Source: Streptomyces torulosus (lineage in GTDB: Bacteria; Actinomycetota; Actinomycetes; Streptomycetales; Streptomycetaceae). Taken from it: a DNA stretch of 32,573 nucleotides. Of this stretch, positions 1 to 8,975 are shown piece after piece; within the stretch, counting starts at the first letter, position 1; every line of letters begins with the position of its first letter. Under the pieces are notes generated by a model that was given only the letters and a program-made list of their open reading frames with translations, was not told the DNA's origin and searched no databases. Location: contig NZ_LIRK01000266.1 of the NCBI RefSeq assembly GCF_001419765.1, positions 1-32,573 of the forward strand, given 5' to 3'. The translations under genes and the position numbers were made by a program.

Positions 1-539
1 GCGGAGGGGGCACCGGGCGGCCTGCCTGCGCCGTTGCCGCCGGCGGGGCGGGGGGCCGGGCCGCCGGCCGCGGCCGCCGCACCGGCGGAGAACCCGGCGC
101 CGTTGCTGTGGCCGCCGCTCGGGCCCTTGCCCGCGGGGGCGCTCTTGCGTGGCGCGAACCAGTCGCTCGCCGGCTTGTCGTCGGCCCCCGGGGACGGCTC
201 CGGCGCGGGCGCCGGGGTGTTCGTCAGCACGGGCATGGCCGTGGTGCCGGTGGTCTCCGACTCGGAGCCGGCGTCGTCCGCCGGGCCCTCGCCGTCACCG
301 ACCGGCTTGCGCACGACGACCGGCGGGATGGGCCGGGACCCGGGGATGTTGATCCGGACCCGGGTCGTCAGCGTGGTCTCGGTCTTGGGGCCGTCCGGCC
401 GCTCGCCTGCGGCCGACCGGGCCGCGTCGGCACCGGCCTCGGTGGCCATGGGTGTGCCGTACGGCGGTGTCCCCGACGGGTACGCGGTGCTGCCGCGCCC
501 ATTGGCCCCGGAGGACGAAGTGTCAGTTTCACGACTCAA
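1..539 (-). CDS. Pro/Ala/Gly-rich hypothetical protein, 5' part only
   Basis: The open frame reads leftward off the window edge without a stop, so only about 179 N-terminal residues are visible. I chose the TTG at 539-537 because a GGGAGAA ribosome-binding site lies about 8 nt upstream; an in-frame ATG exists at 448-446 with poorer support. The visible part is low complexity: a Ser/Gly/Thr-rich start (SRETDTSSSGANGRG), a short better-ordered stretch reading TTRVRINIPGSRPIPPVVVRK, then Pro/Ala/Gly-rich sequence typical of a disordered cytoplasmic tail. No membrane segment or catalytic motif is visible. Streptomyces encode large membrane proteins with such tails, but that is only a guess. I do not recognise a function. 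It lies downstream of the DUF6113-like gene in the same direction, with about 160 nt between them. Confidence 0.6.
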   Translation of the reverse strand, partial: MSRETDTSSSGANGRGSTAYPSGTPPYGTPMATEAGADAARSAAGERPDGPKTETTLTTRVRINIPGSRPIPPVVVRKPVGDGEGPADDAGSESETTGTTAMPVLTNTPAPAPEPSPGADDKPASDWFAPRKSAPAGKGPSGGHSNGAGFSAGAAAAAGGPAPRPAGGNGAGRPPGAPS

Positions 540-699
540 GGCAGGTTCTCCCGGTTTGCTCCGCCGCCCGTCACGACCTCAACTCAGCGGGCAGCTCGGC
601 GGCGCGCACCACCATACTGGCCACTTCCGGCGCGTATCCCACGACCGCGTGGGAAACCCACACCGGACCCGCACCCCCCGACTGCGGCGAAGTGGTACG
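540..699 (-). promoter_or_regulatory. Gap upstream of the partial left-edge gene
   Basis: This 160-nt gap separates the DUF6113-like gene from the left-edge gene. It contains a small perfect inverted repeat, GTGGG-aaa-CCCAC, at 649-661, and the TTG gene's ribosome-binding site at its left end. A TATGGT-like hexamer on the minus strand near 610-620 could be a -10 element. No promoter can be assigned with confidence. Confidence 0.3.
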
Positions 700-1131
700 T
701 CACTTCCCAAGTCGGGCGTCGGACCCGGCCGGTTGCCGCCCCCACCCAAGGGTGGCGCACATCACAGCCACAGCCATGCCACCGAGCAGGAAGAGATACG
801 AGCCGACTCCCGCGGCGAAGAGGAAGTCGCCCTCCGGCCGGGTGGAGGTCAGCAGCACCACGGAGACCATCCAGCCGGCGGCCGGCGCAACGGCCCCCGC
901 CCTGCCGCCCGTCGCCCGGGCACCGCCCAGGAAGAGCCCGGCCGCGGCGATCAGCGCCAGCAGCAATCCGAGCGGGAACCAGGCCGCTTGGGCGAGCCCG
1001 CCGGCCACCCCGAGCACGGCTCCCAGCAAGAGGAGGCCCAGGTAGGCGGCGATCCGCGGGAGCGAGGGCAGGGTCAACGGCTGGGCGAGCATGCTGCCTT
1101 GTCCGCCCGTGGGCGGCTGGGTCGGCTTCAT
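700..1131 (-). CDS. DUF6113-like small integral membrane protein
   Basis: A 143-residue protein with a short polar N-terminus followed by about four hydrophobic helices, including the segments around AAYLGLLLLGAVLGVAGG, FPLGLLLALIAAAGLFLGG and SYLFLLGGMAVAVMCATLG. It resembles the DUF6113 membrane family of actinobacteria, from memory and not by search. The ATG at 1131 is preferred over a GTG at 1158 because GAGAGG lies about 10 nt upstream, while the GTG has no ribosome-binding site. It starts 64 nt after mshB ends and reads the same way, so the two are probably co-transcribed. Its function is unknown; the linkage does not show a role in mycothiol metabolism. Confidence 0.75.
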   Translation of the reverse strand: MKPTQPPTGGQGSMLAQPLTLPSLPRIAAYLGLLLLGAVLGVAGGLAQAAWFPLGLLLALIAAAGLFLGGARATGGRAGAVAPAAGWMVSVVLLTSTRPEGDFLFAAGVGSYLFLLGGMAVAVMCATLGWGRQPAGSDARLGK

Positions 1132-1195
1132 CGCGCGACCGCCTCTCGGCCGTCGCACGGACGTGCCACTCGTTCGTCATACACAGTCGTACGCA

Positions 1196-2128
1196 TCACA
1201 GGCCCGTTCCGTTCTGGACTTCCTCGAAAGACCTGCCGGGAATCCCCTCGAACAAGTCGCTCTCCCGGCTGCCGCCTTCGCGTCCGCCGCGCACCAACTC
1301 GTAGTACTCGGTGGTGAGGAGGGGCTGGGCCAGCTCGTTGGAGAGGACGAAGTAGGGTTCGGCGACCTCGATCTGGGTGGCGTGGGCGCGCATCGCGGCG
1401 GCCTTCGCTGCCGCGAAGCCGGTGCCGTCGATCTCGGTGGTGACGAGGTGGTCGTCCACCACGCCCGGCACGTCGGTGACGTCGGCGGCCCGCTCGAAGG
1501 GCAGCCGGCCGGGTTCGGCGAGGTCGCGGCGGAGCCGGGCGAAGCCCTCGACGATCACCCCGCGCGGCACCCGGTTCCAGTAGACCTTGTCGATCTCCCA
1601 GGGGGCGCCCAGGTCGGGGCGGAAGCCGGGGTCGGCGGCGAGGTCGACGGCGCGCATGGCGACGCGGTGGGCCTGGATGTGGTCGGGGTGGCCGTAGCCG
1701 CCGTTCGGGTCGTAGGTCACCAGGACCTGGGGGCGTACCTCGCGGACGACCGCCACGAGGTGGGCGGCGGCCTCGTCGACGTCGGCGGACCAGAAGGCGC
1801 CGGGCCGCTCGTTCTGCTCGACGCCCATCATCCCGGAGTCCCGGTAGCGGCCGGGGCCGCCGAGGAAGCGGTGGTCGGTGACGCCGAGCTCCTTCATGGC
1901 CTCGGCCAGCTCGCCCACCCGGTAGGGGCCCAGGGCGTCGTCGCGGTCGGGCGCGAGATGCGCGAGGTGGGGCGGGATGACCTCACCCTCCTCACCGAGG
2001 GTGCAGGTCACCAGCGTCACCCGTGCTCCCTCGGCCGCGTACTTGGCCATGGTCGCGCCGTTGTTGATCGACTCGTCGTCCGGGTGCGCGTGCACCAGGA
2101 GCAGTCGGCGGGCGGGCAGATCGGTCAT
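1196..2128 (-). CDS. mshB: N-acetyl-GlcN-inositol deacetylase (MshB), mycothiol biosynthesis
   Basis: A 310-residue LmbE/PIG-L-type zinc deacetylase. MshB removes the acetyl group from 1D-myo-inositol 2-acetamido-2-deoxy-glucopyranoside, giving the glucosaminyl-inositol that MshC joins to cysteine; mycothiol is the main low-molecular-weight thiol of actinobacteria. The N-terminal AHPDDE motif gives His15 and Asp18 as zinc ligands and Asp17 as the likely general base. YGHPDH supplies the third ligand region (His147/His150). Length and full-length pattern match MshB better than the related amidase Mca, which acts on mycothiol conjugates and has a similar fold. AGGGTGGG precedes the ATG. A 9-bp hairpin separates it from the small membrane gene upstream, and a DUF6113-like gene follows. 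Confidence 0.9.
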   Translation of the reverse strand: MTDLPARRLLLVHAHPDDESINNGATMAKYAAEGARVTLVTCTLGEEGEVIPPHLAHLAPDRDDALGPYRVGELAEAMKELGVTDHRFLGGPGRYRDSGMMGVEQNERPGAFWSADVDEAAAHLVAVVREVRPQVLVTYDPNGGYGHPDHIQAHRVAMRAVDLAADPGFRPDLGAPWEIDKVYWNRVPRGVIVEGFARLRRDLAEPGRLPFERAADVTDVPGVVDDHLVTTEIDGTGFAAAKAAAMRAHATQIEVAEPYFVLSNELAQPLLTTEYYELVRGGREGGSRESDLFEGIPGRSFEEVQNGTGL

Positions 2129-2156
2129 GGGCCCACCCTACGAGGCGCCCGATCCG

Positions 2157-2177
2157 TGCCCGCGCGGGGCGCGGGCA
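2157..2177 (-). terminator. GC hairpin between the 64-residue gene and mshB
   Basis: TGCCCGCGC and GCGCGGGCA form a perfect 9-bp stem around a GGG loop. It follows the small membrane protein gene and precedes mshB on the minus strand. There is no T tract, as is common in Streptomyces, so it may terminate, attenuate or protect mRNA ends. Confidence 0.5.
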
Positions 2178-2223
2178 TGCACGGGGACGGGCGCGAGAGC
2201 GGGCCCGGGGGCGGTCGGAGGTC

Positions 2224-2418
2224 TCAGAACTTGATGCTGCCGATCATGCCCGCGATGTTGGTGGTCAGCTCGCTGATCGTCGGCGCGATGGTCGACGAGG
2301 AGAGGTAGAACCCGAGCAGGATGCAGATGATCGCGTGTGGTGCCTTCAGCCCTGACTTCTTGATCAGGATGAAGACGATGATCGCCAGCAGCACCACCGC
2401 CGAAATCGAGAGTGCCAC
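2224..2418 (-). CDS. Small two-helix membrane protein, unknown function
   Basis: A 64-residue protein with a GTG start at 2418-2416 and a strong GGAGGTGA ribosome-binding site about 7 nt upstream, which makes it credible despite its size. Two hydrophobic segments are visible: residues about 4-19 and about 28-46 (the latter around IICILLGFYLSS), separated by a short basic turn with the sequence KKSGLKAPH. The C-terminus is polar and ends IGSIKF. No known motif. I do not recognise the function. It lies upstream of mshB on the same strand, with a hairpin between, and is divergent from the S9 peptidase. A toxin, holin or subunit role cannot be decided from sequence. Confidence 0.7.
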   Translation of the reverse strand: MALSISAVVLLAIIVFILIKKSGLKAPHAIICILLGFYLSSSTIAPTISELTTNIAGMIGSIKF

Positions 2419-2643
2419 GGCGGCTCACCTCCAAAAAGTTCCCTGGGACCTGGGGAGTGAAGCAGTAGTCGAACGGCGACGGTGAGAACGTCGTCGGACG
2501 ATGACGCGGGTGACGCAGTTGTGAATCCGTACAGCGGCCAGCAGGTTCATACCCACTCAGCGGTAGTGATCATAACTATCCAAACGCGCGCATCGATCGG
2601 CGCACGGCCGCACAAGGGGGCGCATGGCCAATATGGTCGGCAC
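2419..2643. promoter_or_regulatory. Divergent intergenic region, small membrane gene / S9 peptidase
   Basis: 225 nt that must hold promoters for both directions. The most AT-rich part, around 2560-2585, contains AGTGATCATAAC (2565-2576, plus strand). The same 12-mer occurs on the minus strand upstream of the binding-lipoprotein gene (26720-26731). It could be a -10 region or a regulator site. No canonical -35/-10 pair is clear. Confidence 0.4.
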
Positions 2644-4761
2644 ATGACGACCGAGCCCGAGTCCTTCCCCCGTCGGCACGCCCGGACACAGCGTTTCAGC
2701 CTCGGCGCGCCGCGCGCGTTCTCCGTCGCTCCCGATGGTTCCCGTGTCGTGTTCCTGCGTTCCTCGTCCGGTACCGACCGGGCCAACAAGCTGTGGGTAC
2801 TGGACCTCCCGGAAGGTGCCGAGCGCGTGGCGGCCGACCCGGGGGCGCTGCTGCGCGGTTCGTCCGAGGAGTTGTCCGCCGAGGAGCGGGCGCGCCGTGA
2901 GCGCAGCCGCGAGGGCGGCGCCGGAATCGTCGGTTATGCCACCGACGCGGCCGTGGAGTTGGCCTCTTTCGCCTTGTCAGGGCGGCTTTTCGTGGCGGAG
3001 CTGCGGGCCGGTACGGCACGTGGACTGGACGTCCCCGGACCGGTGATCGACCCGCGCCCCTCCCCCGACGGCCGGTACGTCGCGTACGTCACCCGGGGCA
3101 CGCTGCGGGTGGTGGAGGCGGAGGGCGGCGGCGACCGGGCGCTCACCGAGGAGGGGACGGAGAACGTCACCCACGGCCTGGCGGAGTTCATCGCGGCCGA
3201 GGAGATGGGCCGTTCACGCGGTTTCTGGTGGTCGCCGGAGTCGGACCGGCTGCTCGTGGCGCGCGTGGACGACACGCCGGTGCGCCGCTGGTGGATCTCG
3301 GACCCCGCGCAGCCGGAAAGGGACCCGCAGCGGGTGCCGTATCCGGCGGTCGGCACCCCCAACGCGGAGGTGCGGCTCTTCGTGACCGACCTCGCCGGGA
3401 CGCGCACGGAGGTCGCGTGGGACCGGGCCCGCTATCCGTATCTGGCGCATGTGCACTGGTCAGGGGCGGGGGCGCCGCTGCTCCTGGTGCAGGCGCGGGA
3501 CCAGCGCAGCCAGCTGTTCCTGGCGGTGGACCCGGACACCGGGGCGACCCGGATGGTGCATGCCGACGAAGATCCACATTGGCTTGATCTTTTCCCCGGG
3601 GTGCCTTCGTGGAGTCCGTCGGGGCAGCTCGTGCGTGTCGCGGACGAGGGCGGCGCGCGGGTGCTGGCGGTGGGCGAACGCCCGCTGACGGGCCCGCAGT
3701 TGCACGTCCGGGCGGTGCTGGACGTGTCCGACGACGATGTGCTGGTCTCGGCGTCGGCGGGCGAGAGGGCCGCCGAGCCGGAGATCGGCCAGGTGCACGT
3801 CTACCGCGTGAACGAGCTGGGGGTGGAACGGGTCTCCGAGGAGCCCGGGGTGCACTCGGCGGTGCGTTCCGGCGGTGTGACGGTCCTGGTGTCCGCCGTG
3901 CCGGACCGGGCGGGGTCCCAGGTGCGGGTGCTGCGGGAGGGCAAGCAGGTGGCCACCGTGGCGACTTACGCGGAAGACCCCGGTATGTCCCCGCGCGTGC
4001 GGTTCACACAGGGGGGCGCACGCCGCGTACCGTGCGCCCTGCTTATGCCGAGGGACTACGACGGCGTCACACCCCTGCCGGTCCTCATGGACCCCTACGG
4101 CGGTCCGCACGGCCCCCGGGTGCTGGCGGCGCACAACGCACACCTCACCTCGCAGTGGTTCGCCGACCAGGGTTTCGCGGTGGTGGTCGCCGACGGGCGG
4201 GGCACGCCGGGCCGCTCCCCCGCGTGGGAGAAGGCGATCGACGGCGACCTCACGCTCTCCCTGGACGACCAGGTGGACGCGCTGCACGCCCTCGCGCGGT
4301 CGCACCCCCTCGACCTGTCGCGGGTGGCGATCCGCGGCTGGTCGTTCGGCGGCTGGCTGGCGGCCCTGGCCGTACTGCGCCGCCCGGACGTCTTCCACGC
4401 CGGGATCGCGGGTGCCCCGGTCACCGACTGGCGGCTGTACGACACCCACTACACGGAGCGGTATCTCGGTGACCCGGCCACGAACCCGGAGGCGTACGCG
4501 GGGAGTTCGCTGGTGACGGACGGCGGGCTCTCCTCGCCCGCGCCGCCGCACCGGCCGCTGATGATCGTGCACGGCACGGCCGACGACAACGTGGTCTTCG
4601 CCCACGCCCTGCGGCTGTCCTCCGCGCTCCTCGCGGCCGGCCGCCCGCACGAGGTGCTGCCGCTCTCCGGGGTCACGCACATGACCCCGCAGGAGCAGGT
4701 GGCGGAGAACCTGCTGCTGCTCCAGGTGGACTTCCTCAAGCGGTCGCTGGGGCTGGAGTAG
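2644..4761 (+). CDS. S9 family prolyl oligopeptidase / DPP-IV-like serine peptidase
   Basis: A 705-residue protein with the DPP-IV layout: an N-terminal beta-propeller (about residues 30-430) and a C-terminal alpha/beta-hydrolase domain (about 470-705). The triad is visible: Ser567 in GWSFGG, Asp647 in HGTADDN and His679 in GVTHM. The double-Glu motif that binds the substrate N-terminus in DPP-IV enzymes is present as AEFIAAEEMGR (Glu186, Glu187). This points to removal of N-terminal dipeptides from peptides. No signal peptide is seen, so it is probably cytoplasmic and could process peptides brought in by the neighbouring permeases; that link is inference. The ATG at 2644 is preferred over upstream in-frame starts because the preceding residues look non-coding; its ribosome-binding site is weak (GGTCGG). 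Confidence 0.88.
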   Translation: MTTEPESFPRRHARTQRFSLGAPRAFSVAPDGSRVVFLRSSSGTDRANKLWVLDLPEGAERVAADPGALLRGSSEELSAEERARRERSREGGAGIVGYATDAAVELASFALSGRLFVAELRAGTARGLDVPGPVIDPRPSPDGRYVAYVTRGTLRVVEAEGGGDRALTEEGTENVTHGLAEFIAAEEMGRSRGFWWSPESDRLLVARVDDTPVRRWWISDPAQPERDPQRVPYPAVGTPNAEVRLFVTDLAGTRTEVAWDRARYPYLAHVHWSGAGAPLLLVQARDQRSQLFLAVDPDTGATRMVHADEDPHWLDLFPGVPSWSPSGQLVRVADEGGARVLAVGERPLTGPQLHVRAVLDVSDDDVLVSASAGERAAEPEIGQVHVYRVNELGVERVSEEPGVHSAVRSGGVTVLVSAVPDRAGSQVRVLREGKQVATVATYAEDPGMSPRVRFTQGGARRVPCALLMPRDYDGVTPLPVLMDPYGGPHGPRVLAAHNAHLTSQWFADQGFAVVVADGRGTPGRSPAWEKAIDGDLTLSLDDQVDALHALARSHPLDLSRVAIRGWSFGGWLAALAVLRRPDVFHAGIAGAPVTDWRLYDTHYTERYLGDPATNPEAYAGSSLVTDGGLSSPAPPHRPLMIVHGTADDNVVFAHALRLSSALLAAGRPHEVLPLSGVTHMTPQEQVAENLLLLQVDFLKRSLGLE

Positions 4762-4782
4762 CAGTCGGGGAGCGGGCACGGC

Positions 4783-4818
4783 AACGGGCCGGGGCGACAT
4801 GGCGCGCCCCGGCCCGTT
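4783..4818. terminator. Bidirectional terminator between convergent genes
   Basis: A perfect 14-bp inverted repeat (4783-4796 with 4805-4818, left arm AACGGGCCGGGGCG) around an 8-nt loop. It is followed by TTT on the plus strand and AAC-start gives GTT on the minus strand. It lies 22 nt past the S9 peptidase stop and before the 3' end of the convergent ATPase gene, so it can serve both. Confidence 0.85.
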
Positions 4819-4925
4819 TACGGCACCCGCACGGCCGTACGCTGTTCAGCTTCGCGCGTCCGTATATCGGAACGACGTCAGCCAAGTTGCCTGCGTGTTA
4901 ACGCGGTTGGTGTGCGTTTGTACGG

Positions 4926-6011
4926 CTATACGGCTCCCTCGGAATGATCGTCCAGCGGTTCCTCCGGCGGGACGACCTGCTTCTCCTCCGCGAAGTGGCA
5001 GGCGGAGTCATGGGCGGCCGGGCCGAACCCGTGCCGGAACTCCGCCGGTACCGCGAGCGGCGGCACCTCCCGCTCGCACTTCTCGCGGGCCTTCCAGCAG
5101 CGGGTGCGGAAGCGGCATCCGGACGGGATGTTCGTCGGGGAGGGCACATCGCCGAAGAGAATGATCCGTTCGCGGTGCTCCCGGGCCTCGGGGTCGGGGA
5201 CGGGCACGGCGGACAGCAGCGCCTGGGTGTAGGGGTGGGTGGGGTGGTCGTAGATCTCGGCGTCGCGGCCGATCTCGACGATCCGGCCGAGGTACATCAC
5301 GCCCACCCGGTCGGAGATGTGCCGCACGATCGACAGGTCGTGCGCGATGAAGACGTAGCTCAGCCCGAACTCCCCCTGGAGCCGGTCCAGCAGGTTGATC
5401 ACCTGGGCCTGGACGGACACGTCGAGCGCGGAGACCGGTTCGTCGGCCACGATGATCTCGGGGCGGAGCGCCAGCCCGCGGGCGATGCCGATGCGCTGGC
5501 GCTGACCGCCGGAGAACTGGTGCGGATAGCGGTTGACGTACTCGGGGTTGAGGCCGACCACGTCGAGGAGTTCCTGCACCTTGCGCCGCCGGTCCCCCTT
5601 GGGGGCGACCTCGGGGTGGATGTCGTACGGCTCGCCGATGATGTCGCCGACGGTCATCCGGGGGTTGAGGGAGGTGTACGGATCCTGGAAGACCATCTGG
5701 ATGTTGCGGCGCACCGCCTTCAGGGCCCTGCCGGAGAGCCTGGTGATGTCCTCGCCCTTGTACTTGATCGACCCGGCGGTGGGCCGCTCCAGGTTGACCA
5801 GCATCTTGGCGACGGTCGACTTGCCGCAGCCGGACTCGCCGACGATGCCGAGGGTTTCCCCCGCGCCGAGCGTGAAGTCGACCCCGTCCACGGCCTTGAC
5901 CGCGCCGACCTGCTTCTTGAACAGCACGCCCCGGGTCAACGGGTAGTGCTTGACCAGTCCACTGACCTCCAGGATCGGCTCAACCGTTGACGTGGCCGTC
6001 GACTCGGTCAT
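4926..6011 (-). CDS. Oligopeptide ABC importer, OppF/DppF-type ATPase
   Basis: A 361-residue nucleotide-binding subunit that powers peptide uptake together with its OppD-type partner. Walker [10 protein letters not shown] is at residues 58-66, the signature FSGGQRQR at 166-173, and Walker B IIVADEP at 186-192. The C-terminal Opp/Dpp domain carries the usual cysteine-containing [14 protein letters not shown] motif. AHDLSIV holds the switch histidine. It is the last gene of the five-gene operon. It overlaps the upstream ATPase gene by 32 nt, and the start is supported by a GGAGGGAG site inside that overlap, implying translational coupling. Substrate is not readable from the ATPase. Confidence 0.9.
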   Translation of the reverse strand: MTESTATSTVEPILEVSGLVKHYPLTRGVLFKKQVGAVKAVDGVDFTLGAGETLGIVGESGCGKSTVAKMLVNLERPTAGSIKYKGEDITRLSGRALKAVRRNIQMVFQDPYTSLNPRMTVGDIIGEPYDIHPEVAPKGDRRRKVQELLDVVGLNPEYVNRYPHQFSGGQRQRIGIARGLALRPEIIVADEPVSALDVSVQAQVINLLDRLQGEFGLSYVFIAHDLSIVRHISDRVGVMYLGRIVEIGRDAEIYDHPTHPYTQALLSAVPVPDPEAREHRERIILFGDVPSPTNIPSGCRFRTRCWKAREKCEREVPPLAVPAEFRHGFGPAAHDSACHFAEEKQVVPPEEPLDDHSEGAV

Positions 6012-6987
6012 CGAGGCACTCCCTCCAGAAGTGGCAGGCGCTCACCCGCGTGCCGTCCGACGGGGTCACTTCATAGAGCGGGGGTACGTCGGTGCGGCAC
6101 ACGTCGCGTGCCATCGGGCAGCGCGGGTGGAAGGCACAGCCGGGCGGGATCTTCGTGAGGTTGGGCGGGAGGCCCTTGATGGCGTACAACTCCTGGCCCT
6201 TCTGGTCCAGGCGCGGGATGGAGTCGAGCAGGCCACGGGTGTACGGGTGGGCCGGGGCCTTGTAGATGTCGTGGACGGGGGCGGACTCCACGATGCGGCC
6301 GGCGTACATGACGGCGATGCGGTCGGCGACGTCCGCGACGACGCCGAGGTCGTGGGTGATGAGGATGAGGCCCATGTCCAGTTCGCGGCGCAGCTCCGCG
6401 AGGAGGTCCATGACCTGGGCCTGGACGGTGACGTCTAGCGCCGTCGTCGGTTCGTCGGCGATGATCAGGGAGGGCTCCAGGGCCAGCGCCATCGCGATCA
6501 TGATGCGCTGGCGCATACCGCCGGAGAACTGGTGGGGGTAGTCCCGTACGCGTTCCTTCGCGGCCGGGATGCGGACCCGGTCCATCAGTTCGACGGCCTT
6601 GGCGCGGGCGTCCTTCTTCGACATGCCGCGGTGCACGACGAACATCTCGCCGAGCTGGTCACCGACGGTCAGGACGGGGTTCAGGGCGGAGAGCGCGTCC
6701 TGGAAGATCATCGCCATCTCGGCGCCGCGGACCTTCCGGCGTTCGTCCTCCTTGAGCTTCAGCAGGTCCCGGCCCTTGAAGAGGATCTCGCCGCCGGTGA
6801 TCCGCCCCGGCGGCATGTCGAGGATCCCCATGATCGCCTGCGCGGTGACCGACTTCCCCGACCCGGACTCCCCCAGCACCGCGAGCGTCTGTCCGGCGTC
6901 GACCGCGTACTCGACCCCGTTGACCGCCTTGGCGATCCCGTCCCGCGTCCTGAACTCCACCCGGAGATCACGTACTTCGAGCAGCAT
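5980..6987 (-). CDS. Oligopeptide ABC importer, OppD/DppD-type ATPase
   Basis: A 335-residue ATPase subunit pairing with the downstream OppF-type protein. Walker [10 protein letters not shown] lies at residues 39-47, the signature FSGGMRQR at 154-161 and Walker B LIIADEP at 174-180. Near the C-terminus [14 protein letters not shown] is the typical Opp/Dpp cysteine motif. GSGKSV and GGMRQR, against GCGKST and GGQRQR in the partner, are the usual differences between the D and F types. It begins 9 nt after the permease gene ends and overlaps the next gene by 32 nt, so it is within one transcript. Confidence 0.9.
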   Translation of the reverse strand: MLLEVRDLRVEFRTRDGIAKAVNGVEYAVDAGQTLAVLGESGSGKSVTAQAIMGILDMPPGRITGGEILFKGRDLLKLKEDERRKVRGAEMAMIFQDALSALNPVLTVGDQLGEMFVVHRGMSKKDARAKAVELMDRVRIPAAKERVRDYPHQFSGGMRQRIMIAMALALEPSLIIADEPTTALDVTVQAQVMDLLAELRRELDMGLILITHDLGVVADVADRIAVMYAGRIVESAPVHDIYKAPAHPYTRGLLDSIPRLDQKGQELYAIKGLPPNLTKIPPGCAFHPRCPMARDVCRTDVPPLYEVTPSDGTRVSACHFWRECLDDRVDGHVNG

Positions 6988-6996
6988 GACGACGGC

Positions 6997-8010
6997 TCAC
7001 CTCAGCTTCGGGTCGAGGGCGTCGCGGACCGCGTCGCCGAGCATGATGAACGCCAGGACGGTGATCGCGAGGGCGCCGGAGGGCCACAGCAGGGCGTGCG
7101 GGGCGTTGCGGATGTACGGCGAGGCGGCGGAGATGTCGATGCCCCAGGAGACGCTGGGCGGCTTCAGACCGACCCCGAGGTAGGACAGGGTGGCCTCCAG
7201 GGCGATGTACGTGCCCAGCGCGATGGTCGCGACGACGATGACCGGGGCCACGGCGTTCGGGGTGATGTGCCGCAGCAGCATGCGGGAGTTGGAGGCGCCG
7301 AGCGCGCGGGCGGCCTGGACGTAGTCGTTCTGCTTGGCGGTGATGACGGAGCCGCGGGCGATGCGGGAGATCTGCGGCCAGCCCAGCAGCACCATGAACC
7401 CGATCACCGGCCAGACGCTGTTACTGGTGACCACCGACAGCAGCACCAGACCGCCGAGCACCACGGGGATGGCGAAGAAGACGTCGGTGATCCGGGACAG
7501 GAACGAGTCGGACATCCCGCCGAAGAAGCCGGCGAGCCCGCCGAGCACCGACCCGAGGAGCGCGACCCCGAGGGTGGCGCAGACGCCGACGGAGATCGAG
7601 ATCCGCGCCCCGTACACGGTCCGCGTGTACACGTCGCAGCCCTGGCCGTCGAAGCCGAAGGGGTGGCCCGGCTGCGAGCCCTCCTGGGCCTTGGAGAGGT
7701 CGCACTTGAGGGGGTTGCCGGAGGCGATCAGCGACGGCCACAGGGAGATGACGACCAGGAAGAGGATCACGAGCGCCGAGATGATGAAGACGGGGTTGCG
7801 GCGCAGGTCGCGCCAGGCGTCGGACCAGAGGCTGTGGGCCTTGTCCGCCGGGCCGCCCGCGTCGGCGTTGCCGAGGCCCTTCTCCAAGGTCTCCCCCTCG
7901 GTGGTGGCCAGATCCATGGTGCCGTCCAGTCCCGTCGCGGCGATCGCCCCGTTCTCGGTGGCGCGTTGGCCGCCCGAGACGTGCGGCTCGTCCGGCTGCG
8001 GCTCAGGCAT
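6997..8010 (-). CDS. Oligopeptide ABC importer, OppC/DppC-type permease
   Basis: A 337-residue inner-membrane permease. It has an unusually long polar N-terminal tail of about 75 residues before the first helix (about 76-95), then an extracytoplasmic loop with two cysteines (in KCDLS and GQGCDVY), then five more helices. The EAA cytoplasmic loop that docks the ATPase reads QAARALGASNSRMLLRHITPN. The C-terminus ends LGDAVRDALDPKLR, the classical ending of DppC proteins. Its ATG overlaps the end of the upstream permease gene by 8 nt. It forms the channel with the OppB-type subunit. Confidence 0.9.
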   Translation of the reverse strand: MPEPQPDEPHVSGGQRATENGAIAATGLDGTMDLATTEGETLEKGLGNADAGGPADKAHSLWSDAWRDLRRNPVFIISALVILFLVVISLWPSLIASGNPLKCDLSKAQEGSQPGHPFGFDGQGCDVYTRTVYGARISISVGVCATLGVALLGSVLGGLAGFFGGMSDSFLSRITDVFFAIPVVLGGLVLLSVVTSNSVWPVIGFMVLLGWPQISRIARGSVITAKQNDYVQAARALGASNSRMLLRHITPNAVAPVIVVATIALGTYIALEATLSYLGVGLKPPSVSWGIDISAASPYIRNAPHALLWPSGALAITVLAFIMLGDAVRDALDPKLR

Positions 8011-8926
8011 AGCGGATCCTCGGGTCGAGTACGGCGTAGAGGAGGTCGACGAGCAGGTTGGCGATGAGGAACACCAGGACGAGGACGGTCACGAAGCCGA
8101 CGACGGTCTGGGTGTTCTGGCGGAGGATGCCCTGGTAGAGCTGGTAGCCGACGCCGTGGATGTTGAAGATCCGCTCGGTGACGATGGCCCCGCCCATCAG
8201 GGCCCCGATGTCGGTGCCGATGAAGGTGACCACCGGGATCAGGGAGTTCCGCAGCAGGTGCTTGCGGATCACCCGGTGCCGGGGCAGGCCCTTGGCGACG
8301 GCGGTGCGGACGTAGTCGCCGCGGGCGTTCTCCGCGATCGAGGTACGGGTCAGCCGGGTGACGTACGCGAGGGAGACGGAGGCGAGGACGAGTCCGGGGA
8401 CGATCAGCTCGTCGAAGGGGGCGTCGGAGGAGACCGACGGGCTGATCCAGCCCCACTCCACGCCGAGCAGCAGCTGGAGCAGCAGACCGGTGACGAAGGT
8501 GGGGACCGAGATGACGACCAGGGTGGTCAGCAGGACGCCGGTGTCGACGGGCCGGCCGCGGCGCAGCCCGGTGACGACGCCGAGCGTGATGCCGATGACG
8601 ATCTCGAAGAGGATCGCGACGATCGTCAGCCGGATGGTGACCGGGAAGGCGGAGGCCATCAGCTCGGTGACCTCCTGCCCGTTGAAGGCGGTGCCGAAGT
8701 CGCCGGTGAAGACGTTGCCCATGTAGGTCAGGTATTGCTGCCACACGGGCTTGTCGAGGCCGAACTCCCTGCGGAGCTGGGCGGCGGTCGCCGGGGCGCA
8801 CTCCCGGTCGCCGCACAGACCCGCGATGGGGTCGCCCATCACGTTCACCATCAGGAAGATCAGGAGGGTGGCGCCCACGAAGACCGGGATCATCTGCAGC
8901 AGGCGCCGGATCACATACCGTCCCAT
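8003..8926 (-). CDS. Oligopeptide ABC importer, OppB/DppB-type permease
   Basis: A 307-residue permease beginning MGRYVIRRLLQMIPVF, the standard DppB start with a first helix at about residues 9-29. About six membrane segments follow. The EAA loop reads YVRTAVAKGLPRHRVIRKHL and the protein ends AVLDPRIRYA. The first extracytoplasmic loop contains CGDREC, a cysteine pair seen in actinobacterial OppB-like proteins. The start is preceded by CGGAG. It lies 49 nt after the binding-protein gene, and a perfect 9-bp hairpin occupies part of that gap. Confidence 0.9.
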   Translation of the reverse strand: MGRYVIRRLLQMIPVFVGATLLIFLMVNVMGDPIAGLCGDRECAPATAAQLRREFGLDKPVWQQYLTYMGNVFTGDFGTAFNGQEVTELMASAFPVTIRLTIVAILFEIVIGITLGVVTGLRRGRPVDTGVLLTTLVVISVPTFVTGLLLQLLLGVEWGWISPSVSSDAPFDELIVPGLVLASVSLAYVTRLTRTSIAENARGDYVRTAVAKGLPRHRVIRKHLLRNSLIPVVTFIGTDIGALMGGAIVTERIFNIHGVGYQLYQGILRQNTQTVVGFVTVLVLVFLIANLLVDLLYAVLDPRIRYA

Positions 8927-8944
8927 GCGGGCTCCGGAGGTAGT

Positions 8945-8968
8945 GGGCGGGCGGCGGGGCGCCCGCCC
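8945..8968 (-). terminator. Intercistronic hairpin after the binding-protein gene
   Basis: GGGCGGGCG (8945-8953) and CGCCCGCCC (8960-8968) form a perfect 9-bp stem around a 6-nt loop, just past the stop of the binding-lipoprotein gene and before the permease ribosome-binding site. In importer operons such hairpins often raise the binding protein above the membrane subunits by partial termination or mRNA protection; that role is inferred here. Confidence 0.6.
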
Positions 8969-8975
8969 GGACGGC

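Noticed and set aside
34..1317. Long plus-strand open frames across the left end
   Set aside because: They oppose well-supported minus-strand genes, lack ribosome-binding sites and encode Arg/Pro/Gly-rich low-complexity products typical of antisense frames in GC-rich DNA.
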